DNA of 64,000 bases from Sclerodactyla briareus (GCA_026419785.1 JAODTK010005674.1:186001-250000); one strand, 5' to 3'; shown: positions 20,571 through 33,610, numbered from the stretch's first letter. The notes: generated from the letters alone by a model not told the origin. Numbers and translations are program-made.

Positions 20571-22026
20571 ATTTCTTCCTCATTACAGTCAATTGTTTTG
20601 GATAACTTTCCAATACGATCAATCCACAGCTGCATGTAAGCGTACTAATGAAAACTTGAGATTCCTGTACTATATGCCTAGGCTGGCGCTGCGCTTCAGT
20701 GTTATAGCAAGCTAGTGGCCTTTCCAATCATATCCATATCCAGGAAAATGTGTAATGAATCTTCGAGTTGTGAAATGATACAACAACCTTCGATAGCCCA
20801 CGTGATTCTAAGAACCAATTCACACCGCGATTTGTCGAGAATTAATGTGAATATTAATTTATGTACGCATAGGAGTGAATCAATTGGTTTGTGAAAAAAT
20901 ATATATTTAAACAGACATGGAGAAAACGGGAAACACGAGGGAATTTTCCCTTGAAAAAAACAGGACGTACACGTGGTTTAAAGGCGGGTGGTTGCAATGT
21001 GATCACCAGAAACGATAATTGTTCGGGTCGAACCGTCATAGCCGCATATTTGACAATGGTTACATGAAAATAGGACCTGCCTTCGTACTTTCATTTAAAA
21101 ATCCGCGACTAATTGAAATCCTCGCGATCATCTATATTATACAGTGATATGCATTAATTATCGTGGCACCACCCCCCCCCCCCCCCCCCCCCCCCTCATC
21201 CCCCCCCCAGATTAAGTTCGTGAATCGAGCGTTTCTCAGAAAGAATGTACGGACTTCATGAAAACATGGAAGAAGGTTGCCATTCACGGCCGGCCTGTGA
21301 ATGGCCACCTACGAATAAATGTAATGATTAAAACCTCTAAGCTTGAATTATGATCCTAGGCTAAAAGTTCTGAAACAATGATTGGGTCTACTACTAGTCC
21401 AAGTGTGTCTGTTTCTTCCAGTGACCCCCCTTCCGTGTTTCGACTTTCGAGAAGCTAAGCCTAACAACGTTCATCAAGAACAGGCTTGCCCTGTATAGAT
21501 CATATTACCCTCAACTGCCTCAAAGGGGTCTCCGGAACTGGAACGAGTTCTCTCCTCCGTCGCATTGAGACACGTGCCGCCGGGTCGTTGCGAAAATAGT
21601 ACTCGCCGTAGGATAGAATAGCGCACAGATCGATTATTCCAGGGGGTATTCACGATGGAGCTACCGAGATCGAAGCTCGGATGAACTTGTAGGAGTAAAG
21701 ATTAGGTCTGTGGGGGGGGAGACGGAAGTTTGACGACGGTATCTGGGCCAAGAAGGGGTCGCTCCCCTTTGCAAATGGAGAAAATGTTTGTTTTTTTCGG
21801 GGGCCGGACAGCATATTTGGGCAACCCGGAAACATTAGACTTGTGCAGGACAGAGCACTATCAAGAGTAATTTTAATGCAGTTTAACATCTTTGATGCGA
21901 TCTTGCTACTACTGCAGGTATTGGCTTGTTGTCGGTTTTTTTTTTTTTTCACCGGCAATTTGTAGCGAGCTCATGCGGCGTATAGACACATGTTCTTTGT
22001 GAAGGTGGTTGTAAATTATTACCTAA
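20571..22026. other. Spacer with long poly-C run
   Basis: A run of 24 C at 21172-21195 is followed by TCAT and a second run of C. Minus-strand frame 21650-21958 (102 codons) has no recognisable motif. No gene supported. Confidence 0.4.
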
Positions 22027-22205
22027 CAGCGGCACCGCCACAACATAGGTAGGGCACTTGATTATCTTAGAGACGGCAGCAAACATTTGCACGAAGTGTC
22101 GAGTGGCTCTTCCGGTAGATGACAAGTGGGATTGCTCTAGTCCTTTCCACTGCGCTTCGACACTTAGCGCAGCCCCAGAAGCAGTTGAATATACTTCTGG
22201 CCACT
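22027..22205 (-). CDS. Weak candidate exon, product unknown
   Basis: On the minus strand a frame of about 55 codons runs from a GGCACAG-type possible acceptor to a CTGTTAG/GTAATA possible donor. It includes ALSVEAQWKGLEQSHLSS, HFVQMFAAVSKI and CPTYVVAVPLL. Composition is protein-like and GC is higher than the flanks. Opposite-strand frames are also open (22058-22324), so the strand is uncertain. No family recognised. Confidence 0.22.
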
Positions 22206-22395
22206 TGCTGTGCCTTTCGCGCAATAGGCCAGAAAATATGCAATCCCCCTCCCCCGCCTCCCACCCCCTACCCGCCCCCCCACCGCCCCCCCCCCCTCCA
22301 TCCTCCGACTCTGTACGTCTATGAGCGCCAAGTCCATGCTCCGTCCCTCCCTACCTTTGGGGGGAACGATGGTTCCCATTGCGTTCTTGATGCAA

Positions 22396-22785
22396 TCATT
22401 GGTGGCCATTTAAGACCCAACTCATCAAAAAGCCATACTCGCTTCGATCAAAAAAAATAATTTTGCACTTTACCACTGACGCCCAAACCTTTCCACCATA
22501 TGTGATATGATTTAGAAAAAAAATACATTCGCCTTCGTCCCTCGGAAATGAATTTCTTTTACGGATTTTGCAACTGTTTCTGCCTCGGATCTTCTCTCTC
22601 AAATGATTTTTTTGTATATTTAGGGTGTAAATTTTTTGGACACATTGGTCAACTGCCTTTGTGACCGAATTGAGGAGAGACGCGGGTGAGTCCACCTCAT
22701 TTGTCCACGCGTGAATACAGTTGAAAATCTGAGCCCCATACCCAAAAGTCCTCTGAAGCCTTAGATAGAACATATAGACAACCAA
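22396..22785 (-). CDS. Weak candidate ORF, 129 codons, product unknown
   Basis: The longest minus-strand frame in the 22 kb region. Its middle part (SPASLLNSVTKAVDQCVQKI then a basic KIRGRNSCKIRKRN stretch) is plausible as protein, whereas the C-terminal third is low in information. It lies upstream, on the same strand, of the weak exon at 22027-22205. No domain, start context or splice evidence beyond this. Confidence 0.22.
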   Translation of the reverse strand: MVVYMFYLRLQRTFGYGAQIFNCIHAWTNEVDSPASLLNSVTKAVDQCVQKIYTLNIQKNHLREKIRGRNSCKIRKRNSFPRDEGECIFFLNHITYGGKVWASVVKCKIIFFDRSEYGFLMSWVLNGHQ

Positions 22786-25089
22786 TTCGATGTCGATATG
22801 CCAACAGAACCGACAGCCGATATGATGCGCGCGATTTTTTTGTTTTTAAGCAGTAATCGACATCGAAGTATATGATACTAGAAATGTTGAAAAGAAAAAG
22901 GAAAAAATAAGGACAAGCGGGACTGAAACTGAGGAGGAGAAGGGGCCTAGAACACATGAATGACGAATGCGGCGTCGCTGGTGAGAGATGAGAAAACGGG
23001 TGAGGGAAGGGGGTTCAGCTCATTCAGGTTACAGTGACAGCAACATTCGGACAGATCGTTTATTCCATTCGAGTTGAAACTAGGCAAACTTAACCTATAA
23101 CCAATCAATAGAATGTATAAAGCGATTCTAGTCACTAAGTTATAGAACAGAACAAATAACATTATGAAGAGACTTAATAATAACGGGCGAAGTCGAGTTG
23201 GAAGTATAGAGCTGAAGATGAACAGCGGGGGCCGGGAGAACACCAGTGAAGAAGAAAAGTGTAGAAGAAACTAAACTTTATACTAGGTAGCTGAGGCCAG
23301 ACATAAACGGAACGCACATCAGCAGGTATTAAGGAAGAAGACAAAGACCAATAAAGTGAGACAGGCGTGAGTCCGAAGGGAATGAGAAGCGTTAAAAAAA
23401 TAATACTACTCAGTTTTGATAAGCAGAGGGAGTGATTTGAGACGAGTTTCTAGATGCTGACAAAGTTAACGACACGTTATGCCGCATCTGTTGTATCTAC
23501 CTTTTCTAATGGAGCAAGAGGAGTAGTCCCCAAACATAAACGGCACAGACTAACGGAATGTGAGCTTTTTAGACGAATGACTCTGTGTTGAGGCTTTAAG
23601 TTGTGAGAGGGAGAGGAAAGGATGATCACACAGCCAGTCCATGTATGAATGGATACAATGAACAGCGATGTAAATACAAATTTAGCGCGGATGATTGAAG
23701 AGACTTAGCACTGTTCTTGGGCAGAAAGGATTCATTCATAGAGACCGAGGGTGTAGCGAAGAGAGGAAACTCCTAACTTGCGGATGTGTGGAAGTGATGA
23801 ATTGAGGCGCATTATATCACGAGAGTTGTGTCAAAATATAACTCGGGGTTGAGTATGATCTTCCAAAGCCCACTTTGAAAAACGAGGCGAATCCCGCCTA
23901 GCTCTTTGAAAAGAAATAGCCACACATACAATAGTTGCGAGATAAATGCTCGTAAGAGGAACTGAGAGAATTGTTATGCCATAAGTAGGAGATTGGGTGA
24001 TTTCGGCAGGATGAGGCAGCAGAGAGCAATATGGGTACTAGAGGCTACCGTCCTTATGACACAATAGACATTGCTCCTACTGCAAATCTTAGGTGATGTG
24101 TTGATGGGGTCAGTTAACCTCTTTTCATGTATTGTTATTTGAGTTCTAATCCTGTACTCTCTTCTCCCTGTATGTACAGAAGATGATAAAACTCTGTTTT
24201 CTGCCTTCAGTGATAATTTATTAACTCCACAACATTTGAACCGTTAGGTCGTATTAAACCAGTGCTGCCTGCTCCTTCAATTAAAGTGCTGTGTTTGTAC
24301 AAAATAGTTGTGGCATCTGCAAAACATTATTAATTCAATATTTTGGACGACGCATTGATTAATCGTACAATCATAAAATCATAAACATCCGCACGCACTC
24401 CTCGAGTGGGGCGGAATGGTACTTACGCCCTCCCACATTTTAATGGAGATGGAACCCCCACAACCCCCCCCAGTTCCCAGAGCCTGATGATGACGCTACC
24501 AAGGCCCTCGTGTAGCGTCCACACGTGTGGTATGATACACACGCAAGACAGACCACGCGCTGGCAGTCACTGGACGCACCCCCCCCCCTGAAGGCTTCCT
24601 TCGGCAAAGTTTCTTTGCTATCGGGTGACGGTACTCAAGGCTCTTACTTCATGTTCGTACGTATGTGAGGACGTGGGACAGTGGACGTATGGAGTTTACT
24701 GGGTGTGTGTACAGGAATATTGCTATACGGTCTCGCGGTCGGCTGGAGCAATCACGTGGCAATTTTACCAGCCCCACCCCAAGGGTTCAGAGGGAGGACG
24801 CAGGGTCGGATCCTGGAGTGTCACCGATTGTCCTATAGGAAGAAGCGTAAACAAGGCGATTCGCCCCCAGGGGGTCTTGCGTGGATTAGGCGCGATGATC
24901 AGTGGTCTGCCATCAGTCACCATGCATACAAACATTGATAAGCAGTCCTTGTGTTGCTTCGCTTAGCATTTATCAGAAAAGATTACTTAATACAGGGACC
25001 TTTGCAAATAAATAAGGACCCCCCTTGATTGTTTGACCATGTCATACGAAGGAGTATAAGTTTCGTGGGGAAAAATGTGACTGGAATTA
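22786..25089. other. Long stretch without supported gene
   Basis: Purine-rich sequence at about 22960-24050 and a GC-richer block at about 24400-24930, with open frames of 60-113 codons and no recognisable motifs. A C-run lies near 24581-24589. Nothing else seen. Confidence 0.4.
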
Positions 25090-25470
25090 GGTGAATTATG
25101 CAAATTAGACGAAATATACAACTTCCCTTGGACCCATTTTTCTCTCTCGACCCTCAGGACCATGTGCACAATTATGGAAGCCAAGAGAATAATCATACCA
25201 CCAAGTTTCATGAAAATCATCCAACGTTAGGCTTTTGCAGGAATTATGCAAATTATACCATTCAATGACCTCATTAACCCGACCAAATTTAAGATTTCCA
25301 CATAATTTATGCAATTAGAACATTGATTACCTCCTTTACCCGAATATTTGTTTAACAAGCTTTCGGGACCTGAGGTAAGACCCATATTCACCAAGATCGT
25401 GAGAAATGGACGAACTTTAAGATTTGCCAAAACATTAGCAAATAAGAGCGCTGCATGTTTTACGTTGAAA
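25090..25470 (+). repeat. Diverged tandem-like repeat (TTATGCAAATTA words)
   Basis: ATTATGCAAATTA occurs at about 25096 and 25246, and a diverged TTATGCAATTAGA near 25308, each followed by CCTC.TT.ACCCGA or similar. The phrase ACCAAGTTTCATGAAAATCATC at 25199-25220 is split by these units and resembles common invertebrate minisatellites. Copy number is low and divergence high. Confidence 0.4.
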
Positions 25471-27720
25471 ATATAATCAGTCCATCTAACTCATATCATG
25501 CACCTAGTGCCAAACCAAAGCACCATAGCACCTACAGTTATCCGTTAATCTGCTACGAGGCTGTAAACAATGAATTACATAAATAAGCTAATTACCTATA
25601 TATTACTTAATTGAAGGGACAAATGCAGGATGAAATATAGACTTGTTACAGCGGATAAACCGCCGACGAGTATAAATCCCCCGCGAAAATTACCTAATTG
25701 GGTCTCATTCAGAGGAAGCACTTCGAATCATGTCTAGTCCACATTCTTCAGTTTCGTTTCGAACACGAGTTAGGAAAGTTAGCAAAATCGTATGGAAACA
25801 TTTCAAACTTGGACCTCTGGGGACCTTGAAAAGACCTTCAAGTTGGTCAGGACTTTACAACAGTCAAACATCCGCCAAGTTTCGTTCGAATCCAACAAAG
25901 TCTGAAAAAATCGTGAAAAAAAACCACGAATTGACCTTGCGTGACCTGGAATGACCGTCTGTTTTTCGGGACCAATGACTGTCCCCACCCACGCGTTGTA
26001 GTGTAAATTGGGCCAACTCTGAAATTTCAGTGTGGAAACCTGAAAATAGAGAGTAGCAGACACGTAGTGATACCCACTTTCGACAATCCAAACCCATCGG
26101 GATCTCTCGTAAACATGCCAAAAATAGAGGGCAGCAAACATGCAGAGATGCTCACTTTCGAACACATAGAACTTGGCACTTGGAGGATCTGACAAACAAC
26201 ACCGAAATGCTGTCTTGTCATGAGGGGTTAGGCCTAGTCTCATGCACCAAAAAAAAAAACCGGAGTTGTTGCAAAACGATTGCTCGTTCTCAAAAAACGT
26301 GCAAATTTGCAATAAACATCATGTTCGTCGAAATCAGGAAGGCCGCGTCATTCAGTGCAGCGACGCTCAATTTCAACAACTATCCGAGATGTCACTAGGA
26401 AATGTGTCAAGTTTCAAGCGCGATCGGACATGTGGTCAAGAGTTAACGTACAGTGAAGTTGAACGCCATCGGACGAGGCGGACGCGGACGCGGCGGCGGC
26501 CGGGCCGGTAGGGTAAGGACGGCGACCACCGTCAGAACATGACATTATCACCGAAATGATGATGCAAATAGATTACGGCATACGAAAAACGTTGAAACTT
26601 GTTCATTTTCTGATTTTGTGGAATTCTGTGCGTGTCGTACCAATAATGGTGTCCTAATTGCTGAACTCTTTCAAGAGGAAACCATAGGTCATATTTAGTA
26701 CAGCCTCAACTTGTTCTGACAAGCTCGGTATGGACACATCAGCAATGCCAACTCCTCGCCAACTTTTGAAAACGCATCTTCGCGCATTTCCTTTAGGAAT
26801 TTCATCGTCTGTTTATGTGTTGTATCAAGGGTTGTCACCTTGTTTACCTTCTATTTTTCACCCAGCTTAAACTTGTATGTTTCGATTTTTCTATTTTATC
26901 AACTTTACAGTGGTCTGTGTAATTTTCGGTTTTCACGCACTGTATTTTGTTTAGAATGCCGTAAAGGCGCTGGTATTTTGGCGATTATATAAGTGCGTTG
27001 TTTATCATTATATATTATTAAACTACCAGTATCATTATCGTTTAGGGTATTATTGTATAGAGGTATTAATGAGAAGTCTCGGCGTCCAATTGGGATGTTT
27101 TGGCCTGCGCTAGCAAGCACGACTTTGGGGCTGGCTATCGTGCTATATAGGCTGAGTGGGGCCTACAACCTTACGGAAAGATGGCTCACGTGAAGCAAGG
27201 GAGGATAACAATGCTCTGTCCATGCAAGCAGTTCGTGCGTAGGAAATTATGGGGTGTGGTTCGGGAGATGTTTGGTGGCAGAGTTTTTCTCCTGATTGGA
27301 ACTGTATAGACGCAAATTGTACTTCGTAGTGGTGGACGTGGCGGTGACATTCTTGACGTGTTAATGACTAAATTATATAGCAGACATAGAAAGGATTTTT
27401 GAGTGTATGTGTGGGTGTGTGGAGGGGGGGGGATGAACGTGATGCCCGATATAAGGAATTCATAAAACTTTTGGCCTTGCAGGGGACCCTAGCTCCATTA
27501 CTGTAGGACTATGCGGGTTACTGGGGGTTGTTTTACGTGGTTAGTTCGCGCTCAGGCTGGGATCAGCAATCAAGTGGTACATTATGTTACCCGCTCTTCA
27601 TTTTGGGTTCGGATTTCTGGAGTAGTTTGTGTTTTGTTTGTCCTTCGTAGGGGAAACGTCAAGTGGCGGTCCCGGGAGCAAGCAGGTTGGGTATAACAGC
27701 CCTGTCTCGATATCATCTGA
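25471..27720. other. Stretch without supported gene; short GC-rich GCGGAC repeat
   Basis: The 169-codon minus frame at 25803-26312 is rich in Phe, Tyr, Cys and Trp and has no domain; I consider it chance. At 26470-26510 a GGACGCGGACGCGGCGG simple-repeat-like stretch encodes only Arg/Thr strings. G-run at 27423-27431. Confidence 0.35.
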
Positions 27721-30700
27721 GGAACTAGGTTCGAGAAGAGAAGGCGAGATATCGTCGGTGCGGCCAGGGCACGACAGAGAGATTTCGTCTTGGGGGGGGG
27801 GGGGGAGAGACCAAAGGAGGCGCATTAGTATTGCCTCACACTCCCTATGCAAATAAAGTACAATTTATGGCCCCTAGGTAACATGCTGCTGCAGTATTTT
27901 CTAAAAACAACTGCTTGAAAAAAAACCTTACTATACTGAAAAAAAAGTCTTTTATTGATTACTTGGTCATGGGGGGGGGGAGTACTGATCCCCCCCCCCC
28001 CGTGGGGTATGCACTGAGTGCGGCATTTTTTAATACAAATCGAAATTTACGGCTGGGTTTCTTGATGAACCTTACTGAACGTTAGAAATCAATTCCAAAT
28101 CACAAAGTGGAAATTGACAGAGGCCCCACGCCCCAAAGTCAAGATTCTATCAAGTTGCCTTGTTGAGTTATTCCAATTCGCTTTCGAGGAATTTGAAGGA
28201 TTTATGACGTCACGAGAACTTGAATTAAGATACAAAGGCTGAATGTTACGGCAGGCGATATACTTCCACGCGCCTCCATAACAGAAGGGAGGACATAGGT
28301 TTTTCAATACCAGCAAGAATGATGGAAATACTCTTCAGTTGGTTTTTATCGTGTGAAAAAGATGTTTTTTTCTTTCATCCATGATCCATTACTTCGGTTT
28401 GTTACAGGTTTCAGTCACAGTCAAAAGTACCTACTTCTAATACTTGGGAGGTGAGTGAAGTTTTCACTGGAATCCGGCCGGTGACCCCTGTGACGTCACA
28501 TTTGAACTTTTTTTAAATTCGCGCTCGGACATAGGCGTCGATTTCGTTGAAAGATTGGGGGGGGGGGGATGTACTTGTAAACCATTAAGAAATTTTTGGC
28601 ACATGAGACCCCCTTCAGATGGCCAGCGACGAGCAGCACACTTAGCAGTCTACTGTAACACACGGCTGTCCGTGGAGGAGGGTTTTTGTGTATCCAACCC
28701 ATGGGCTACAAAAATTAAACAGACATTCAAAAATGGGACCCCCCACCCATTCCACTCGAGGCGTTGTAGGCCGACTGATAGGGGCCAGTGATGGCACTTT
28801 ATGATCTGAGCCGTCTTCCGTTGAAATAATGCTGTTAGTTCGGCAGCAGTGTGAGGCACAGGTCGTACCAACCTCTATGTGTAGTTTCGGCAGTGGTGAG
28901 GTGATGAAATATGCTATTGCTTACCACCTCCCTCACGCACTTATAGAAAATATGTGAAAATGGAAAAATGTAGTAGATTAATGCACATTTTTATGGTCAT
29001 TACAAATTATCGCTATAATCTTCTGTTCAATTGAATGCCACCCCCCATGTTTACTAGCTGTGGTTTTTATTAATAACCCAATTTACCCATTACATATGGT
29101 TATCTTTCATAGAAAAGAACAGATACCAGGGTTTTAATTACAAGATGCGTTTATGTTCTCTTGAAGGATTTGCCGTCCGATTCTAAATACCCATTTGAGA
29201 TTGGTTGAGAAGATTCTTACTGTCAAATTAGTTTACACAGTCCCGTTCATTCCATGCACATGAACGGACAAATACTATTACTTGTTATCACGCGTGTCAC
29301 ACGGTAGGCTATCGAACCAGAGTTTGATTCGGAATTTCCGGTCTAGCTGGAACGATTGTTACATGCCCCTCTGTATTTTTTAGCAAATCGATTGGTTAAA
29401 ATGAGGTCGAAAACTGCCATATTGCCTATACGTCCGCAAAAAAATATAAGCGCCCATTCCGGCCAGGGATAGCAGGATTGGATATTATGAGGTTCCCATA
29501 TTGTTACGAGTACTGCGGTTTGCAAAGGCCAGGTTTGCACGTCACAAGGTAATGGACGAACGCGCGGCATTCCACAAGTCTTCACTGGTGATATATAATT
29601 ACGCTAAAATCGTGTTGGTATTCTAAGTCAATTCCCCGGCCCTACCGTGAGACTATATTACTTAGTCTTCATTTGGACTGGAAATCGATCCACTCGTCGA
29701 GGTCTACAGGTCGGAAGTCTCCACGTTCGCTGTTACGGTCACGTCAAGCATGGGAGTCAAAAGGTGGGCGGACGGGGGGGGGGGGGGAAATGTCCCCTAC
29801 TTCAAAAGGGGGGGGATACCCATATCGTTGTTCCCCCCCCACACACTTTTACGGACCGTAATAATAAAAAATAATAAGCACATGCCCGATTTGTATCACT
29901 CTAAAATGAATTCAATTTTTGTCTAAGCAAACAAATAATACGCGGTTTGGAAAATTGTCTAAGTCCAGTAAATTCCAGGTGCGGACCTCAGGTGCGGGAC
30001 TGGGACACGGACTAGGGCCGACGAAGGAGTTACCATGTTTATACCGAGTTCTCGAATTTAAATGAATGCAAACGTGCAAAACTTATCAGGTGTTTCGGCG
30101 GCATTGGGTTTTTCTTCCAGGCGTGTAGGCTACATATGCGATTGTAATCCATGGAATGATTCGAATCATTTTGTTTCACTCGATTAATTTCAGAAGCACC
30201 CTTGGGGGCAGACTTCCCCCACCCCCTCCCACCCCACCCCATTTTTATAAGATGAAAAAGTCTCGGGCGAACAAAGTAGTGGAACAAATTTAGGAAGAAA
30301 AGGGCAAAGGGAAAAAATGCCTTAATTGTTTTGGCAGACTGTTCCGAGAAAATGCTGGAAAACATGCAATTTTTTTTTCCGCGACTCAGCGCGCGACCGT
30401 TAGTTTCCATGGACGATTGTAAAATTCGGGTATACAAATTTCTGCTCCCCAAAATTGGAGAGTGGTTGTACGCCTAGGCTTTTTCCCTGCGGTCCCAAGA
30501 GGACCGTTCGGTAGATTAGACCCCTGGATCCCCGAAAAACAAAGCCAGAGTTAGAAAAGGTAATAAAGAATACCTGTGGGATCTTGGAAATCATCCTTAG
30601 TATGCACAACTGAGAACTTTTTTGTTGCCTTTTACTCAAATCACAACATGTAGAGGGCGTGCTATTGCTATTGCGCCTGGCAAGGCCGTTTCCGTCCATT

Positions 30701-30724
30701 GGCGGGTATGAAAGTCTGAAATTG
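27721..30724. other. Stretch with G/C runs and repeat ends, no supported gene
   Basis: Poly-G or poly-C runs occur at 27792-27803, 27972-27981, 27991-28000, 28557-28568, 29776-29787, 29810-29817 and 29834-29841. At 28530-28570 ATAGGCGTCGATTTC followed by GATTGGGGGGG is a recognisable dispersed repeat end. The minus frame at 27598-27852 and the plus frame over it are both open and Ser/Pro-rich, with GAGATATCGTC-like words spaced by about 35-40 bp. No gene is supported. Confidence 0.35.
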
Positions 30725-30835
30725 TATTTGTACGATTAGCGCCAACCGATGGTGGCGCTCGCTAGAGGGTAATTTGCATTGATGTATCCCCCCCCCCAAT
30801 TTTCAAAAACGGTTCCGACGCCCCTGCGTCAAGCG
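30725..30835 (-). repeat. Dispersed repeat end with hairpin and C-run
   Basis: AGCGCCAACCGATGGTGGCGCT (split: GCGCCA and TGGCGC stems, 30733-30755) is the complement of the S180 hairpin word. It is followed by nine C and AATTTTCAAAAACGGTTCCG then ACGCCCC, the complement of the GGGGCGT...poly-G repeat end seen elsewhere in this window. Confidence 0.6.
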
Positions 30836-32445
30836 ACACACTGTACGTACTCTATTGAATCTGCAGACATGATCACTCTTTGCGAGAGAAGTTGCGAGTG
30901 AAGCCTCTACACGAAGTTTTGAGCTTTGGGTATGCTGCGTTCTTCGAACCAACTGTATATACCGTACATACCGAGTTCGCAACGTGGGGTAGAATGCGTT
31001 CTTCGACCCCCGACACTTTTCCAATTAAAGCGAGCCGTTTAGAGGCCACATCGAAATCCACTGTATCATCGCAATGCACAGTGTAGTGGTTACGCGAAAA
31101 GACCTACTCGCTTGTTCGAGTTCGACGCTGCACTAATTTGACTGACATTGCTCCTAAGTACGGTATTTATTTTTATTTTTCCTTTCAATTGCATGAATTC
31201 AGGTCCCTAACTTTCATCTACAGAGGTTATTCACATTGGAATTAACTATTCATTGATGGAAAACATTTCGGAAGACTCTCGATATCTGAGAATTGAGAGT
31301 ATCAATTGTCGCCATTTTGATACAAGCTGTGGAAGTGGAGGTTCATTGGATAATTCCCAAAGTCAACACTTAAAGTCACCACTTGTGTACCGAAAGAATG
31401 CGTTTTATCTTGTATATACGGTATCTACCAGTGTCGAAAGAAGAACGCACATTATACATATCGACCATCTGCCGGCTATTGCAGCGGTTTGTTCATTGTA
31501 CGGACTAGGAGTGCGAGAGGCGGTACAATCAAACAAAAATAACAGTAAAATAGAAAAGTAGATATAACCGTGGCGGAAGTCCTGAATAGCGTGAGGTTGC
31601 AAAGGCAAATGGTGGATATTCTTCGACTCCAGATGTGGATGGAATACTTTAGAAAGACCATACATTTGTCAAATTCATTGTTTTTTGTTCAAATTTTAGT
31701 TGATTGTTGGATCGAATAGGGGGGGGGGGGAACGATTAACATTTAGGCCATCCCCCCCTGACCAAAGAGTGGGGGGATACACCACCCCCCATTCCCCGGG
31801 ATCGGAAGGCCTCATGGCTCCGGAAGTGCACTTCACCCTGAAATTCACATAAAGAGGGCTAAAACAACCCTCTGTTCTACTTTCCAAATGGTTTCGGATA
31901 TTAACGAAATGCTACAAAACTAGGGTTTCACACAGACATTGAAAGATAAGTTGTTGTTTTCCTTGTTTATAACATAATTTGTTCTTATTGACTCAAGTTA
32001 TCCTCGTCATTTTCAAACTCTAAAAGGCATTTTTAGCTAAATTACTGTGTAACATAAACGGGATTTCAGGTTTTATTCTATTCATTCTTCCTAACTCGAG
32101 AATCCTGAATCGATCTCTTAGGTTCCAACAGTTTCACACGGCAGTTGAAAAGATATTAAAAATCTAATGATCTGTTGTCGTATGCAGCATTCACCTAAGT
32201 CATTTCAGCGTTGGAGCAAAAAAATTTATTTACTTGTTACAACACCCCATTATCATGGGTAAACGGGGCGCCAACACTGTATGTAGGGGAAATAATCACG
32301 TCCACATTCAGAAGTTCAGAATAAGAATGTAATGCTGTCCGTCCCAATATGAACTATTTTGAACAGAAATCGTTATTTTCAAGCAAAAACTATTAACAAA
32401 TTATGGAAAAGAAACCTTTTCCATCAGTTTATGTGTACTTTCTGT
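30836..32445. other. Stretch without supported gene
   Basis: The plus frame 31253-31561 (102 codons) and the minus frame 31405-31665 overlap and neither has a recognisable motif. A pair of G/C runs occurs at 31718-31800. Nothing else seen. Confidence 0.35.
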
Positions 32446-32892
32446 TTAAAGGGAAGGCCAGCTAAATCAGTTACTCTCATGGTGTTACAATGTTAAAGAG
32501 AATAAAAAAAATAATTTAAATATCACTTAGTTCCAGGTTCATAGCATGCTGCGGTTGGAAGATATGGCTCCCTCAAAGGTCAAGATTAATTTGATGATTT
32601 ACGGCAAACTGGGGCAAACTTTTTTGTAGATGTCATTATGCTCTAACCAATTTAAAGGAAAAAAAGACAAATGTCAAAGTTTTCTCTCCGATGGTAAAGA
32701 GATGACGTCATCAAATGTGGCTAATTTGGTAAAAATGCCATTTAGCAGGTTAGCAGTGATATTTGTTAATCGTCGAAAATTAAAAACTTTATAACCGAAC
32801 AGACTATGAACATGAAAAACAAAGGTTGATTGGCATAATTTTAAGCACAGTCATTTGACATTTTAAATATTCTTGGCTGGAATTCCTTTTAA
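32446..32892 (+). mobile_element. Complete 447-bp inverted-repeat element with TTAA ends
   Basis: The left end reads TTAAAGGGAAGGCCAGC and the right end, read on the other strand, TTAAAAGGAATTCCAGC. They match at 14 of 17 positions, and TTAA is the outermost tetranucleotide on both sides. TTAA is the target site of piggyBac-like transposons, so this is most simply a non-autonomous piggyBac-type element; the superfamily is inference. There is no coding capacity. An internal ATGACGTCAT palindrome (CRE-like) is conserved in the second copy at 8018-8410. Confidence 0.75.
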
Positions 32893-33438
32893 GTATGATG
32901 AAATCGTGAGAGAAAAGAATTTGCAGTTTACAAAGTGTGAGTTAACGGACTGGTATGTATGTTGCAATGTGTTAGGAGAAACTCGGTGTGGGGCTGCGAA
33001 GTAGTCAGTTGTCAGTAAACCCGGGGAAAAAGGTTTCAATATGCAGGAAAAATTTCGCAGACCGATGTCCCTAATTTGCGCACTCGAATTCGGAAATGGT
33101 TAGAGAAGAAAATGTAAAAAAACTTAATATTAGCTGGCGAAAAACGAAAAGAAAACGTCAGTCAAACCCGAAGTTCATACGACCTTTCCGTACGGGGATA
33201 CAGTACTTGGAATTGTGGTGCATGTGTGTTGAGCAAGATCGAAGAGATCCCATCATGCACTATAAAATGCATCATTACTTGCACAACGGCTGAAAAAATT
33301 TGTTTTGCGGTTGGAAATTCAACATTATTTTCAAACTAAAAAAAGCATTAATCTATGCGCGAGGGATGCTGTAGGTGGTAGTGCGATGGTACTTGGTGAG
33401 GAGAAAGGCACAGAACTCTGCTAAATTTGTTGACTTAA
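32893..33438. other. Spacer without supported gene
   Basis: A 65-codon basic plus frame (33096-33293) lacks recognisable motifs. Nothing else seen. Confidence 0.35.
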
Positions 33439-33610
33439 GGCCTGTCCACATCACTGCGATACGTTCGTTCAGTCACGTCACGTCAAATTTAATTTCCGTA
33501 CGGCGGACGGATGCGCCGTAGACGGGACGCCGTCCGAACAGGAATCCGTCTTTCCGTATCCGCAAAATGCTTACGGAGAATGAAATTCGACCATGACAAT
33601 CGTTTGGGAG
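33439..33610 (+). mobile_element. GGCCTGTCCACA element, copy 1
   Basis: Starts AAGGCCTGTCCACA, continues with TCAGTCACGTCACGT, CGAACAGGAATCC and GAATGAAATTCGACCATGA. It matches in order the complement of 39655-39927 (AAGGCCTGTCCACAATGG, GGTCACGTC, GAAGCAGGAATGAAG, GTTGAAGTCTCGCCATG). It is probably a small non-autonomous DNA element; no target duplication was identified. Confidence 0.55.

Noticed and set aside
25803-26312. 169-codon minus-strand frame
   Set aside because: Residue composition is unlike a folded protein, there is no motif, splice signal or neighbour support, and overlapping frames exist.
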